From contig NZ_JAHMIN010000012.1 in assembly GCF_018986435.1 (NCBI RefSeq), forward strand, positions 46,410 through 110,409: DNA of 64,000 bases, in the 5' to 3' direction. Positions 1-8,054 of this stretch are shown piece by piece. Position 1 is the stretch's first letter. The number at the start of each line of letters is the position of its first letter. The stretch is from Hahella sp. HN01. Lineage in GTDB: Bacteria; Pseudomonadota; Gammaproteobacteria; Pseudomonadales; Oleiphilaceae. A program made the translations under genes and the position numbers. The notes under the pieces are model-generated. The model was given only the letters and a program-made list of their open reading frames with translations, had not been told where the DNA came from and searched no databases.

Positions 1-2
1 CG

Positions 3-674
3 CATGCATTACGCAGCGGCGAGGACTGGAACGACGACGCGCAAAACGCCTACTACGTCGCCAAGACCCGCAGCGAAAAAGCCGCGCAGAAACTGGCCCG
101 CGAATATGACATCCACCTGGTGGTCATCTGCCCCGCTATCGTGTTGGGCCCGAACGACTATCGCATCACTCCTTCCAACCAGTTAGTGATGGATTGGTTG
201 AACGGTTTCGGGCAAACCTACCCTGGCGGATTAAACCTGGTTGACGTACGCGACGTCGCCGCCGCTCATGTCGCCGCGTTAAGCAAAGGGGAAAACTGCA
301 AACGTTACGTCGTGGGCGGAGAGAATATCGAAGTTAAAGAAATTGGCGCGGCCTTGAAACGCCTCACCGGCGTCAAACCGATCCATCTGCCGACTGGCCG
401 CGGCCTCACTCTGACATTCGCCCGCGTGGTGGAGACGCTGTGCAAGCTGCTACATATCAAACCGCCGTTTACCTACGATCTGGTCTACGAAGTTGTGGGT
501 CGCTATGCGTACTATGATTGCAGCGAGGCGGCCAAAGATTTGGGAGTCAAACCTCGTGATGCGGAAGAGACACTGAAGGACTGCATCGCCTGGCTGCTTT
601 CCCAGAACAAACTGAAACCTCGCGTCGCCGCCAAAGTGGCGCCCAAAATCCCCACCCATCCGGCTTCCGCTTAA
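3..674 (+). CDS. SDR-family NAD-dependent epimerase/dehydratase, 5' truncated by window edge
   Basis: C-terminal 223 residues of a dihydroflavonol-reductase-like extended short-chain dehydrogenase. The reading frame is open from base 3, so the N-terminal Rossmann glycine motif lies outside the window. Visible are the catalytic YxxxK (YYVAK, Y17/K21 of the visible part), the 'LGPND' segment that follows the catalytic strand, and the 'VDVRDVAAAHVAAL' stretch typical of extended SDRs acting on sugar-nucleotide or sterol/flavonoid-type substrates. An internal ATG at 120 is not the true start because the catalytic motif lies upstream of it. The substrate cannot be told from this part. A hairpin at 718-742 follows the stop codon. 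Confidence 0.8.
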   Translation, partial: HALRSGEDWNDDAQNAYYVAKTRSEKAAQKLAREYDIHLVVICPAIVLGPNDYRITPSNQLVMDWLNGFGQTYPGGLNLVDVRDVAAAHVAALSKGENCKRYVVGGENIEVKEIGAALKRLTGVKPIHLPTGRGLTLTFARVVETLCKLLHIKPPFTYDLVYEVVGRYAYYDCSEAAKDLGVKPRDAEETLKDCIAWLLSQNKLKPRVAAKVAPKIPTHPASA

Positions 675-717
675 GGCGAACCTGTGACAAGCCCGTATAG
701 CCTCAAGCCCGTATAGA

Positions 718-742
718 AAGTAAGGCTGCCACGGCCTTACTT
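718..742 (+). terminator. Hairpin downstream of SDR gene
   Basis: Perfect 9-bp inverted repeat AAGTAAGGC/GCCTTACTT with a 7-nt loop, starting 44 bp after the SDR stop. It is followed by CCTTTC rather than a clean T-run, so termination is probable but not certain. Confidence 0.5.
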
Positions 743-802
743 CCTTTCAGCTCATTAGCCTCTACCGCGCATCATTTTGGTTAAATTTTAAGCTTTATAG
801 CA

Positions 803-818
803 ACACTATATATAGTAG
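803..818. promoter_or_regulatory. NrdR-box-like site 1 (distal, unpaired)
   Basis: ACACTATATATAGTAG is nearly identical to the palindromic NrdR box consensus (acaCwATATATwGtgt). NrdR normally binds paired boxes about 31 bp apart. No partner is visible 31 bp to either side, and the site is 157 bp from box 2. Confidence 0.5.
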
Positions 819-953
819 ACGCCTGATAGACGTATTTTTACTATGCAACCTTGCTGTCATATTCCCCGTCAGCCCAGAAATGCGGCGGCCAAAGGTCTGA
901 TAAACGCCTTCCACAGACCTTTACCTACGCTAAAATGATTTTTTTCACAAGCC

Positions 954-981
954 TTCACATCACATTATATAGTGCTATACT
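954..981 (+). promoter_or_regulatory. Putative sigma70 promoter of nrdJa
   Basis: -35-like TTCACA (954-959) and -10-like TATACT (976-981) are separated by 16 bp. The spacer is exactly NrdR box 2, so NrdR binding would occlude RNA polymerase. The predicted start near 988 gives a leader of about 330 nt before the nrdJa ATG. Confidence 0.5.
960..975. promoter_or_regulatory. NrdR-box-like site 2
   Basis: TCACATTATATAGTGC fits the NrdR box with one core mismatch and lies between the -35 and -10 hexamers. It begins exactly 31 bp before box 3, the three-turn phasing typical of NrdR pairs. Confidence 0.6.
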
Positions 982-990
982 TTGCGGAAA

Positions 991-1006
991 TCGCCATATA
1001 TAGGGT
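991..1006. promoter_or_regulatory. NrdR-box-like site 3
   Basis: TCGCCATATATAGGGT carries the ATATATAG core and is 31 bp from box 2, forming the probable NrdR operator pair. It would lie just downstream of the inferred transcription start. Confidence 0.5.
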
Positions 1007-1320
1007 CAGAGCCGCTAACAGCCCGCATTCTGACAGTCAAGTCTCCGATGGGAGTCTCTACCCGTAAAATGGCGCGTTCTCTCCAGGGCCGCAAAGGCCC
1101 GGACATACACAGAACTTCATCGGACACCAGGTTTTTCACAACCTGCCGCACAAGTAAGGTGCACAACATATTGTGGTCGCCAGTTTTTGTAACGCAACAC
1201 AGGAAGTTTACCTTGCGAATCAGTCGTATCTCGCAGCGCTATCTGAAATTGGCGGTCTGACCAACAACACTGCAGTTTTAAAATAAACCTTGTTCGGGGT
1301 TAGAAGATTTGAGGGATATT

Positions 1321-3459
1321 ATGAACGCCAAAGTCCAGCAGCTTATCGCGCCTATTGATATGCAGCCCGCTTCCGTCGATATCTGGGAAACCAAATACCA
1401 ACTGAAAACCAAGTCTGGAAGCCCTGTGGACAAAGACATCCTGGGTACTTACGAACGCGTCGCCAAGGCGCTGTCCTCCGTGGAAGCCGACAGCATACGC
1501 GAGAAGGTGCTGGCGGACTTCGTATGGGCGCTGGAAAACGGAGCCATTCCAGCCGGTCGCATCATGTCCAACGCTGGAGCGGAAGAACACAAGCCCGCCA
1601 CGTCCACGATCAACTGCACCGTATCCGGCAGCATCATGGATTCAATGGACGATATCCTGCTGAAAAACCACGAAGCCGGCCTCACCCTCAAGGCTGGCTG
1701 CGGCATTGGTTATGAATTCTCCACACTGCGTCCGAAAGGCGCGTATGTGGCCGGCGCCGGCGCCACCACTTCCGGCCCATTGTCGTTCATGGATATCTTC
1801 GACAAGATGTGCTTCACCGTCTCCTCCGCCGGCGGACGCCGCGGCGCGCAGATGGCCACTTTCGACGTGCATCACCCGGACGTCTTTGATTTCGTTCGCG
1901 CCAAGCGCGAAGACGGCCGCCTGCGTCAGTTCAACCTGTCCCTGCTGATCACTGAAGACTTCATCAAGGCGGTTCAAAACGACGAAGATTGGCGTTTCTC
2001 CTTCCCTATCACTCGCAAAGAAGCGGAAGAAGACAACATTGACGTCAACGACGAAACTCAATACCTGTATCGCGACTTCCCGGTAAAAGACGGCTATATG
2101 ACGGATGAAAGCGGTCGCGTCGCCTGCCGTATTTACCGCACAGTTAAAGCGCGTTCTATTTGGGACGCCATCATGACGTCCACTTATGACTTCGCCGAGC
2201 CAGGCTTCATCCTGATCGACAAAGTCAATGAAATGAACAACAACTGGTTCTGCGAGAACATTCGCGCCACCAACCCCTGCGGCGAACAGCCTCTGCCGCC
2301 TTACGGCAGCTGTCTGCTTGGCTCAGTGAACCTGACCAAGTTCGTGGAATACCCGTTCACCGAAAACGCCAAGTTCAACTTCGACAAGTATCGCAAGGTT
2401 GTGGCCATTTTCACCCGTATGCTGGACAACGTGGTGGAGATCAACGGTCTGCCGCTGGAAGGTCAGCGTCACGAAATTCAGTATAAGCGCCGCCACGGCA
2501 TGGGCATTCTGGGCCTGGGCTCCACGCTAGCCATGCTGCGCATGCCTTACGGTTCAGACGAATCCGTCAGCTTCACTGAAGAAGTATGCCGCGAGATGGC
2601 GCTGGAAGGCTGGCGCCAAGGTTTGGAGCTGGCGAAAGAAAAAGGCCCGGCTCCTATCATGGAAGACACTTTTGTCGTCACCGAAGAAATGCTGCGCCTG
2701 CGTCCGGAAATGGCGAAAGACGGCCTGAAAGCCGGCGACAAACTGAAAGGTAAAGTGCTGCACGCCAAGTACAGCCGCTACATGCAGCGCGTTGCGGAAG
2801 CTGATCCCAAGCTGGTCGACGCACTGGCTAAAAAAGGCGCGCGCTTCACGCACCATACGTCCATTGCTCCTACTGGCACCATTTCCCTGTCACTGGCCAA
2901 CAACGCCAGCAACGGCATTGAGCCCAGCTTCGCCCATCACTATTCCCGTAACGTGATTCGCCAGGGCAAGAAGACCAAAGAGAAAATGGACGTATTCTCC
3001 TATGAGCTGCTGGCGTATCGCCACCTGGTCAATCCCAAAGCCATGCCATTCTCAGAGGACGCCGAAGCGCAATTGCCTGCGTACTTCACCACCAGTGACG
3101 ACGTGACGCCCAAGCAGCACGTGGATATTCAGGCGGCGGCGCAACTGTGGGTGGACTCCTCCATCTCCAAAACCGCCAATGTCCCGACCGATTTCCCATA
3201 TGGGGAGTTCAAGGACATTTATATGTACGCTTACGAAAAAGGCCTGAAAGGCTGCACCACCTTCCGCTTCAACCCGGAAGCTTTCCAGGGCGTACTGGTC
3301 AAAGAGAAAGACCTGGAGAACACCTTCTACGAGTTCACCACCGAAGATGGCCAAACCATTAAGCTGAAAGGCAACGAAGAAGTTGAGTATGACGGTGAAA
3401 CCCACACCGCCGCCAACCTGTTCGACGCCTTGAAAGAAGGCACTTACGGAAAATACTGA
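1321..3459 (+). CDS. nrdJa: Adenosylcobalamin-dependent (class II) ribonucleotide reductase, catalytic subunit NrdJa
   Basis: Reduces ribonucleotides to deoxyribonucleotides using a cobalamin-generated thiyl radical, with no need for oxygen or a radical subunit. The 712-residue product has the diagnostic finger-loop NPCGEQ at 318-323 (N318, radical Cys C320, E322), followed by 'PYGSCLLGSVNL'. One active-site cysteine of the disulfide pair is in 'INCTVSGS' near residue 100. The chain stops without the Cys-rich tail of single-chain NrdJ; that tail is in the next gene, as in the Pseudomonas nrdJa/nrdJb arrangement. A TTG at 1309 is in frame, but ATG 1321 is chosen because GAGGG sits 5 nt upstream. 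Expression is probably NrdR-controlled. Confidence 0.93.
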   Translation: MNAKVQQLIAPIDMQPASVDIWETKYQLKTKSGSPVDKDILGTYERVAKALSSVEADSIREKVLADFVWALENGAIPAGRIMSNAGAEEHKPATSTINCTVSGSIMDSMDDILLKNHEAGLTLKAGCGIGYEFSTLRPKGAYVAGAGATTSGPLSFMDIFDKMCFTVSSAGGRRGAQMATFDVHHPDVFDFVRAKREDGRLRQFNLSLLITEDFIKAVQNDEDWRFSFPITRKEAEEDNIDVNDETQYLYRDFPVKDGYMTDESGRVACRIYRTVKARSIWDAIMTSTYDFAEPGFILIDKVNEMNNNWFCENIRATNPCGEQPLPPYGSCLLGSVNLTKFVEYPFTENAKFNFDKYRKVVAIFTRMLDNVVEINGLPLEGQRHEIQYKRRHGMGILGLGSTLAMLRMPYGSDESVSFTEEVCREMALEGWRQGLELAKEKGPAPIMEDTFVVTEEMLRLRPEMAKDGLKAGDKLKGKVLHAKYSRYMQRVAEADPKLVDALAKKGARFTHHTSIAPTGTISLSLANNASNGIEPSFAHHYSRNVIRQGKKTKEKMDVFSYELLAYRHLVNPKAMPFSEDAEAQLPAYFTTSDDVTPKQHVDIQAAAQLWVDSSISKTANVPTDFPYGEFKDIYMYAYEKGLKGCTTFRFNPEAFQGVLVKEKDLENTFYEFTTEDGQTIKLKGNEEVEYDGETHTAANLFDALKEGTYGKY

Positions 3460-3467
3460 GGCGAAGT

Positions 3468-3493
3468 CCTGGCGATTTCGTAAAATCGCCAGG
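3468..3493 (+). terminator. Strong hairpin directly after nrdJa
   Basis: Perfect 11-bp stem CCTGGCGATTT/AAATCGCCAGG with a 4-nt loop, starting 8 nt after the nrdJa stop and followed by TTTCTCC. It could partly terminate transcription or protect the nrdJa 3' end, making the nrdJa:nrdJb ratio unequal. Confidence 0.5.
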
Positions 3494-3519
3494 TTTCTCC
3501 ATAGAAAATGTTAAAAATG

Positions 3520-3563
3520 GGCGCATAATATGCGCCTGCAGCTAGGTTTTCCCGGGAAAACCT
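3520..3563. repeat. Two further inverted repeats in the nrdJa-nrdJb spacer
   Basis: GGCGCAT/ATGCGCC (3520-3536, 3-nt loop) is followed by a perfect 20-bp palindrome at 3544-3563 centred on CCCGGG. With the 3468-3493 hairpin, three dyads fill the 137-bp gap between two genes whose products form one enzyme. The 20-bp palindrome could also be a protein-binding site or part of a second promoter for nrdJb. Confidence 0.6.
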
Positions 3564-3596
3564 GAGCAAAGCCACCGTACACAAGGGTATACAGTC

Positions 3597-4286
3597 ATGG
3601 CTGTTAAAATTGAAAAGAAAATTGTCGGCTACAAAGTTCACAAGCCCAGTGACGTTACGCCGGCGAGCGAACCGGTTCAGGAGCAACCACAGCCGGTTGA
3701 AATGAATGAAAAAATCGAGCGCCCGGATTTCCTTCTCGGCACGACGTACAAGATCAAACCCCCGGTGTCGGAGCATGCGTTTTATATCACCATCAACGAC
3801 ATCCTGTTGAATGAAGGCACCGACCACGAAGCTCGTCGTCCGTATGAAATCTTCATCAACTCCAAATCCATGGAACACTTTCAGTGGGTTATCGCACTGA
3901 CGCGGGTTATCTCCGCCGTGTTCCGCAAAGGCGGCGACATCACCTTCCTGCTGGAAGAGCTGCTGTCCGTGCATGATCCCAGCGGCGGCTACTACAAGAA
4001 AGGTGGCATTTTTGTCCCCTCCCTGGTGGCGGAAATCGGCGCAGTCATTGAAAAGCACATGAAAGCGCTAGGCATTATCGAGTCCGAGGAAATGAGCGAC
4101 GCTCATAAACGCATGATCGCGGAGAAACGCGCAGAGTACGAGGCGCGACAGAAAAATGAAGCGAATGCGGATGGCTCCGCCTTCCCTGCAAACGCGACAA
4201 TGTGTAAGAAATGCAGCCAAAAATCCGTGATCTTGATGGATGGATGCCAAACCTGTCTCAATTGTGGCGACAGTAAGTGCGGCTGA
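3597..4286 (+). CDS. nrdJb: Class II ribonucleotide reductase, C-terminal/partner subunit NrdJb
   Basis: Second chain of the split B12-dependent reductase (229 residues, the length expected for Pseudomonas-type NrdJb). The last 27 residues carry six cysteines: CxxC at 203/206, CxxCxxC at 217/220/223 and C228. This is the redox-active tail that in single-chain NrdJ re-reduces the active-site disulfide. The central part (about 50-170) has the class II C-terminal alpha/beta segment seen in other NrdJb proteins. It begins 137 bp after nrdJa, across three inverted repeats, with a weak AAGGG upstream of ATG. It is presumably required stoichiometrically with NrdJa. Confidence 0.87.
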   Translation: MAVKIEKKIVGYKVHKPSDVTPASEPVQEQPQPVEMNEKIERPDFLLGTTYKIKPPVSEHAFYITINDILLNEGTDHEARRPYEIFINSKSMEHFQWVIALTRVISAVFRKGGDITFLLEELLSVHDPSGGYYKKGGIFVPSLVAEIGAVIEKHMKALGIIESEEMSDAHKRMIAEKRAEYEARQKNEANADGSAFPANATMCKKCSQKSVILMDGCQTCLNCGDSKCG

Positions 4287-4326
4287 ACAACTGTTAATAA
4301 AGTTGTTATGAAATCAATGTCAAAAT

Positions 4327-4350
4327 AGGAGGGTGAGTCCCTCCTTTTTT
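4327..4350 (+). terminator. Rho-independent terminator after nrdJb
   Basis: 7-bp stem AGGAGGG/CCCTCCT with a 5-nt loop, followed by TTTTTT; it ends the nrdJ transcript before galU. Confidence 0.85.
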
Positions 4351-4433
4351 CGTTTTTGGAAACGGTGGACCGAGATTTGCAAGATAACTAAATCCAAGTA
4401 GACTAACGCCCTACACAACTTCAAGGAGAATAT

Positions 4434-5273
4434 ATGATTAAAAAGTGCCTGTTTCCGGTAGCGGGTTATGGAACCCGATTCCTGCCCGCCACCAAAGCCA
4501 TGCCTAAAGAAATGCTGCCTGTCGTAAGCAAACCACTGGTTCAGTACGGCGTAGAAGAAGCAGTCGCCGCTGGCATGAACTCTTTCGGTTTTGTTACCGG
4601 CCGGGGTAAGCGGGCCATTGCGGACCACTTTGATATTTCTTATGAGCTGGAACAACAGATCAAGGGAACCGGTAAGGAAGAGCTTCTCTCCAGCATTCGC
4701 AGCCTGATAAATAACAATAAATTCTCATTCACCCGCCAAAATGAAATGAAAGGTTTAGGACACGCTATTCTTTCCGGACAGACTCTGATCGGCGACGAGC
4801 CGTTCGCGGTCGTACTTGCAGACGACCTCTGCATGGTGGAAGAAGGCGAAGACAGCGTGCTGGCCCAGATGACCAAGCTGTACAATCAATTCCGTTGCAG
4901 CATTGTGGCCATCCAGGAAGTTCCACACGACGAAGTTCACAAGTATGGCGTCATCGCTGGCGACCCAATGAAAGAAGGCCTGTTCCGCGTCACAGACATG
5001 GTGGAGAAGCCGCCCGTCGACCAGGCTCCGTCCAACTACGCCATTATCGGCCGCTATATTCTGACGCCGGATATTTTCGACATCATCCGCGACACAGAGC
5101 CCGGTAAGAACGGCGAAGTTCAAGTGACCGACGCACTGCTGAAACAAGCCAAAGACGGCTGCGTACTGGCGTATAAGTTCAAGGGACGTCGTTTCGACTG
5201 CGGCAGCATCGATGGCTTTGTTGAAGCCACCAACTATGTCTACGAAAACGTGTACAAAAAAGGCCTGATGTAA
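4434..5273 (+). CDS. galU: UTP-glucose-1-phosphate uridylyltransferase
   Basis: Makes UDP-glucose from UTP and glucose-1-phosphate, feeding LPS/exopolysaccharide synthesis and, via ugd and galE found at 39-41.6 kb, UDP-glucuronate and UDP-galactose. The 279-residue chain starts with the nucleotide-binding signature G11-YGTRFLPATK and has 'KEMLPV' and 'VEKP' of the GalU/RfbA nucleotidyltransferase fold. Length matches bacterial GalU (about 280-300). AAGGAG lies 5 nt before ATG 4434. It is flanked by terminators on both sides and so is monocistronic. Confidence 0.95.
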   Translation: MIKKCLFPVAGYGTRFLPATKAMPKEMLPVVSKPLVQYGVEEAVAAGMNSFGFVTGRGKRAIADHFDISYELEQQIKGTGKEELLSSIRSLINNNKFSFTRQNEMKGLGHAILSGQTLIGDEPFAVVLADDLCMVEEGEDSVLAQMTKLYNQFRCSIVAIQEVPHDEVHKYGVIAGDPMKEGLFRVTDMVEKPPVDQAPSNYAIIGRYILTPDIFDIIRDTEPGKNGEVQVTDALLKQAKDGCVLAYKFKGRRFDCGSIDGFVEATNYVYENVYKKGLM

Positions 5274-5296
5274 TTCATCACCTTTTTCCATGCACC

Positions 5297-5324
5297 AAAA
5301 AAGCGCCTAAATGGGCGCTTTTTT
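5297..5324. terminator. Bidirectional terminator between galU and the XRE gene
   Basis: AAAAAAGCGCC/GGCGCTTTTTT, 11-bp stem with a 6-nt loop. The A-run and T-run make it usable from both strands, serving galU (+) and the convergent regulator (-). Confidence 0.85.
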
Positions 5325-5399
5325 ATTTGGAGCGCCCCGCCATCTAGTACAGAGCATTCAGACAAAGACAAAGACAACAGACGCGAACTGAGGGAAGCA

Positions 5400-5825
5400 T
5401 CATTCTCCGCTATTCATTAACTGCAGGATAAAGCGCTTTTTATCTTCGTCACTGGCGCGAAAGCGTTTCAGCAACAACCGCTCCGTCGAATCGGGCAATG
5501 CCTCTTCCATCACTTTGGTCAGGCGCTCAATGACCGTATCCAAGTCCCCATCCTCGCCCACCTCAAAACCAGGCAGATCCAACTGAGGATTGTTTTTTTC
5601 GTTCTGATTAAAGTCCAGCAGCGCATCCAGGGAAACGCCCGTCTTTACGCAAAGGTCAAACAGATTATCGATAGAAGGGAAACAACGCTGGGATTCAATA
5701 GGATTTTCCCAACCAGCCACAACCGTGACATCCACCTGACAAAAGGTAGCGATGTCCTCAAGGGTAAGCTTTTTCTTGTGCCGAAAATCCCGAAGGCGCT
5801 GATAGAAGGTTCGAAGATACTTCAT
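5400..5825 (-). CDS. Small XRE-family helix-turn-helix protein
   Basis: 141 residues. Residues about 8-60 form a Cro/C1-type HTH ('KLTLEDIATFCQVDVTVVAGWEN'-like pattern: helix 2 turn helix 3, then the W-E-N that ends the fold). The C-terminal half is acidic and helical and has no recognisable effector domain. It is convergent with galU and followed upstream by tRNA-Val. Target genes are unknown. The short length and lack of a sensor domain suggest a housekeeping or partner-controlled regulator rather than a phage repressor, since no phage genes are near. Confidence 0.7.
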   Translation of the reverse strand: MKYLRTFYQRLRDFRHKKKLTLEDIATFCQVDVTVVAGWENPIESQRCFPSIDNLFDLCVKTGVSLDALLDFNQNEKNNPQLDLPGFEVGEDGDLDTVIERLTKVMEEALPDSTERLLLKRFRASDEDKKRFILQLMNSGE

Positions 5826-5970
5826 GCCCCGCTCCGTGACTGGTTTTCGGCAATCGTATCACTAAAAAGTCAATACAAACCAGCCATTCGGACGCCACAA
5901 GGGCCGAAGACAACAAACTATTTTTGAATAATTTCAGAAACTAAAAAAGATCACTGACAAAGAAGGGAAT

Positions 5971-6047
5971 TGGTAGGACCGACCAGATTCGAACTGGTGA
6001 CCTCCACGATGTCAACGTGGCGCTCTAACCAACTGAGCTACGGTCCT
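5971..6047 (-). tRNA. tRNA-Val (GAC)
   Basis: A 77-nt cloverleaf on the minus strand with acceptor AGGACCG/CGGTCCT, D-arm GCTC...GAGC, anticodon stem CCACG/CGTGG with loop TTGACAT (anticodon GAC), T-arm with GTTCGAATC, and encoded CCA. Confidence 0.95.
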
Positions 6048-6064
6048 GCTGTCAGCGGGTGCGT

Positions 6065-6093
6065 AAGATAACAAAGAAGCCTGACCTGAGCAA
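6065..6093 (-). promoter_or_regulatory. Putative promoter of tRNA-Val
   Basis: Minus-strand -35 TTGCTC (6088-6093) and -10 TATCTT (6065-6070), spacer 17 bp. A GC-rich discriminator follows, as expected of stringently controlled stable-RNA promoters. The -10 is 18 nt from the mature tRNA 5' end. Confidence 0.5.
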
Positions 6094-6165
6094 GCACTTT
6101 TATTCATATTACGCACATCCGATAAATATTTGATTCTTTCCACGAAATGCGGCTAAAAAACGTAC

Positions 6166-7437
6166 TCACAAGCCCATGGAGATAAAGGAAATATACTCTA
6201 CCAGATCTCCACGTTGAATCGTCGTATTTGCTGGCGCTACAGCAAAGCCATCCGCCCAGCTTGCGGAAGACAGCACGCCTGAGCTTTGATTGGGGTGCAT
6301 TTCCAGCCCCGCCCTTCCCTCATCGTCCACTGAGACTCTCACGCGCAGGTATTCCTCACGCCCGCCAGGCTTGGGAATATCAAACAACGCAGGCAGGCGC
6401 GCCACCGCAGACGCCCCACTCTCAGCAGCGCCCTGCATCTTCAAAATATAGGGGCGCGCCAGTATGCAAAAAGTCACGAACACTGCGGCAGGGTTACCAG
6501 GAAGGCCGAGAAACGGGGTTGCGCCAACCTGACCAAAAGCAAGGGGCTTACCGGGCTTTATGGCTAACCGCCACATATTCAGCTCCCCGTTCGCTTCCAC
6601 CGCAGCCTTGACATGATCCTCCTCTCCCACCGAAACGCCGCCGCTGGAGATAATCAAATCCGCATCCGCGGCCGCCTGCAATAACGCCTGCTCCGTCGCC
6701 TCGTAGGTGTCGGCTATCACGCCAAGATCGAAAATCTCGCACTGAAAGCGAGATAACAGGCCACACAGAGTGTAGCGGTTCGAGTTATAAATCTTACCCG
6801 CCGGCAGAGGCGCGCCAGGCTCGACCAGCTCATCGCCCGTGGACAACACCGCCACCCGAAGTTTGCGACGCACTTTAACCTGCGCCACGCCTACGGAGGC
6901 GATCAGACCCAGGTCCTGCGGAAGCAGCTTCTTACCTGCGCCAACAACAGTCTGTCCTACCTGGATATCCTGACCGGCCTGACGCAGATTATTGCCTTGT
7001 CGCACCCCAGCGGGAACAACCACGGTCTCGCCTTCCAGCCGACAGTGCTCCTGCATGACGACAGCGGCGGCGCTCTCAGGAATAGCCGCCCCCGTAAAAA
7101 TGCGCGCCGCAGAACCCGCTTTTAAGGGCGCAGGACTTTCTCCCGCAGGAATACGCTGAGAAATTGGCAGCGCTATTTCCAACTCCGCCTCGCAGGCGTC
7201 TCTGGGAATAGCGTAACCATCCACAGCACTGTTATCCGTCGGAGGGACCATAATGGTCGATACCACATCCTCCGCCAGCACTCTGCCAGCCGCTTCAAGC
7301 AGAGGGATAATCTCATCCCCTACGATAGGCTGCGCAGCCGCCTGCAGAATACGCTTGGCGTCCGCGACAGGACGCAGTCCAGAAAACGGCGCGTCACAAC
7401 TGTGGCGACTATGCGCCTGAGTATTGGAGGCGCTCAT
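6166..7437 (-). CDS. moeA: Molybdopterin molybdenumtransferase
   Basis: Inserts molybdate into adenylylated molybdopterin, the last step of molybdenum cofactor synthesis. The 423 residues fit MoeA (about 400-410). Visible are the N-terminal 'DNSAVDGYA' segment, the MoCF-biosynthesis domain motif '[14 protein letters not shown]', and '[15 protein letters not shown]'. The start ATG overlaps the moaB stop by ATGA, so the two are translationally coupled. Together with moaB this implies that the cell uses molybdoenzymes, none of which is encoded here. Confidence 0.93.
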   Translation of the reverse strand: MSASNTQAHSRHSCDAPFSGLRPVADAKRILQAAAQPIVGDEIIPLLEAAGRVLAEDVVSTIMVPPTDNSAVDGYAIPRDACEAELEIALPISQRIPAGESPAPLKAGSAARIFTGAAIPESAAAVVMQEHCRLEGETVVVPAGVRQGNNLRQAGQDIQVGQTVVGAGKKLLPQDLGLIASVGVAQVKVRRKLRVAVLSTGDELVEPGAPLPAGKIYNSNRYTLCGLLSRFQCEIFDLGVIADTYEATEQALLQAAADADLIISSGGVSVGEEDHVKAAVEANGELNMWRLAIKPGKPLAFGQVGATPFLGLPGNPAAVFVTFCILARPYILKMQGAAESGASAVARLPALFDIPKPGGREEYLRVRVSVDDEGRAGLEMHPNQSSGVLSSASWADGFAVAPANTTIQRGDLVEYISFISMGL

Positions 7438-8000
7438 CCGCGAGGTCCGCAGCCGGGCTTCTCAGAGCCCTCAGCAGACTTTCCCGGCTGCTTCAACAAG
7501 CCAACAAAGTTACAAGGTTTATGTCGCGCATCCAGTTGTTCGGCGATGATTTTATTCCAAGCGGTTTTACAGGCGTTGGTAGAGCCCGGCATACAGAAAA
7601 CCACCGTGCCATTAGCCAGCCCGGCGATGGCTCTGGACTGCACAGTAGAGGTGCCAATCTCTTGATAGGAAATGGCGCGAAACAGCTCGCCAAATCCTTC
7701 CACTTCTTTATCAAACAGCGGCTTGATCGCTTCCGGGGTACTGTCTCTACCGGTAAAACCAGTGCCGCCGGTGATCAACACCACCTGCACTTGCGGGTCC
7801 GCAATCCAGGCGGAAACCACCGCCCTCATCAGATAGACGTCATCTGGAATCAACGTCCGATCGATAATTTCATGCCCCGCTCCCCGCGCGCCGTCCACAA
7901 GAGCCTGTCCGGAGGTATCCGTCTCCTGCGTGCGAGTATCGGAAACGGTCAACACCGCCACATTGAGCGGCATGAACTCGGCTACGATATGCTGTCCCAT
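7434..8000 (-). CDS. moaB: Molybdenum cofactor biosynthesis protein B
   Basis: MoaB/MogA-family protein of 188 residues that binds or adenylylates molybdopterin. The signature '[16 protein letters not shown]' is present, with 'VLTVSDTRT' near the N-terminus. It is slightly longer than E. coli MoaB (170) because of an N-terminal extension of about 9 residues and a Gly/Pro-rich C-terminal tail. A later in-frame Met begins 'MPLNVAVL', but the first ATG has AAGGTG upstream. It is upstream of and coupled to moeA, and 54 bp after the carbonic anhydrase stop. Confidence 0.9.
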   Translation of the reverse strand: MGQHIVAEFMPLNVAVLTVSDTRTQETDTSGQALVDGARGAGHEIIDRTLIPDDVYLMRAVVSAWIADPQVQVVLITGGTGFTGRDSTPEAIKPLFDKEVEGFGELFRAISYQEIGTSTVQSRAIAGLANGTVVFCMPGSTNACKTAWNKIIAEQLDARHKPCNFVGLLKQPGKSAEGSEKPGCGPRG

Positions 8001-8054
8001 GATTTTACACCTTGACCATTTGTGTCGGATTCTGCCGGGAGCAGGCAGAAATTA

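Larger units (their letters stand above)
675..1320. other. 646-bp intergenic region upstream of nrdJa
   Basis: It holds the hairpin ending the SDR gene, a 13-bp direct repeat (688-700 and 704-716, 3-bp spacer), three NrdR-box-like sequences, one promoter, and about 330 nt of transcribed leader before nrdJa. The leader contains small hairpins (GGGCC/GGCCC at 1086-1100 and CAGGTT/AACCTG at 1128-1145) but I do not recognise a known riboswitch. A 92-codon TTG-started frame (982-1260) crosses it without a convincing ribosome binding site. Confidence 0.6.

Noticed and set aside
982..1260. 92-codon frame in the nrdJa leader as a small protein
   Set aside because: TTG start at the inferred transcription start with no ribosome binding site; basic, featureless product.
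1007..1320. Cobalamin riboswitch before nrdJa
   Set aside because: The B12 box and core stems could not be found; control is better explained by NrdR boxes.
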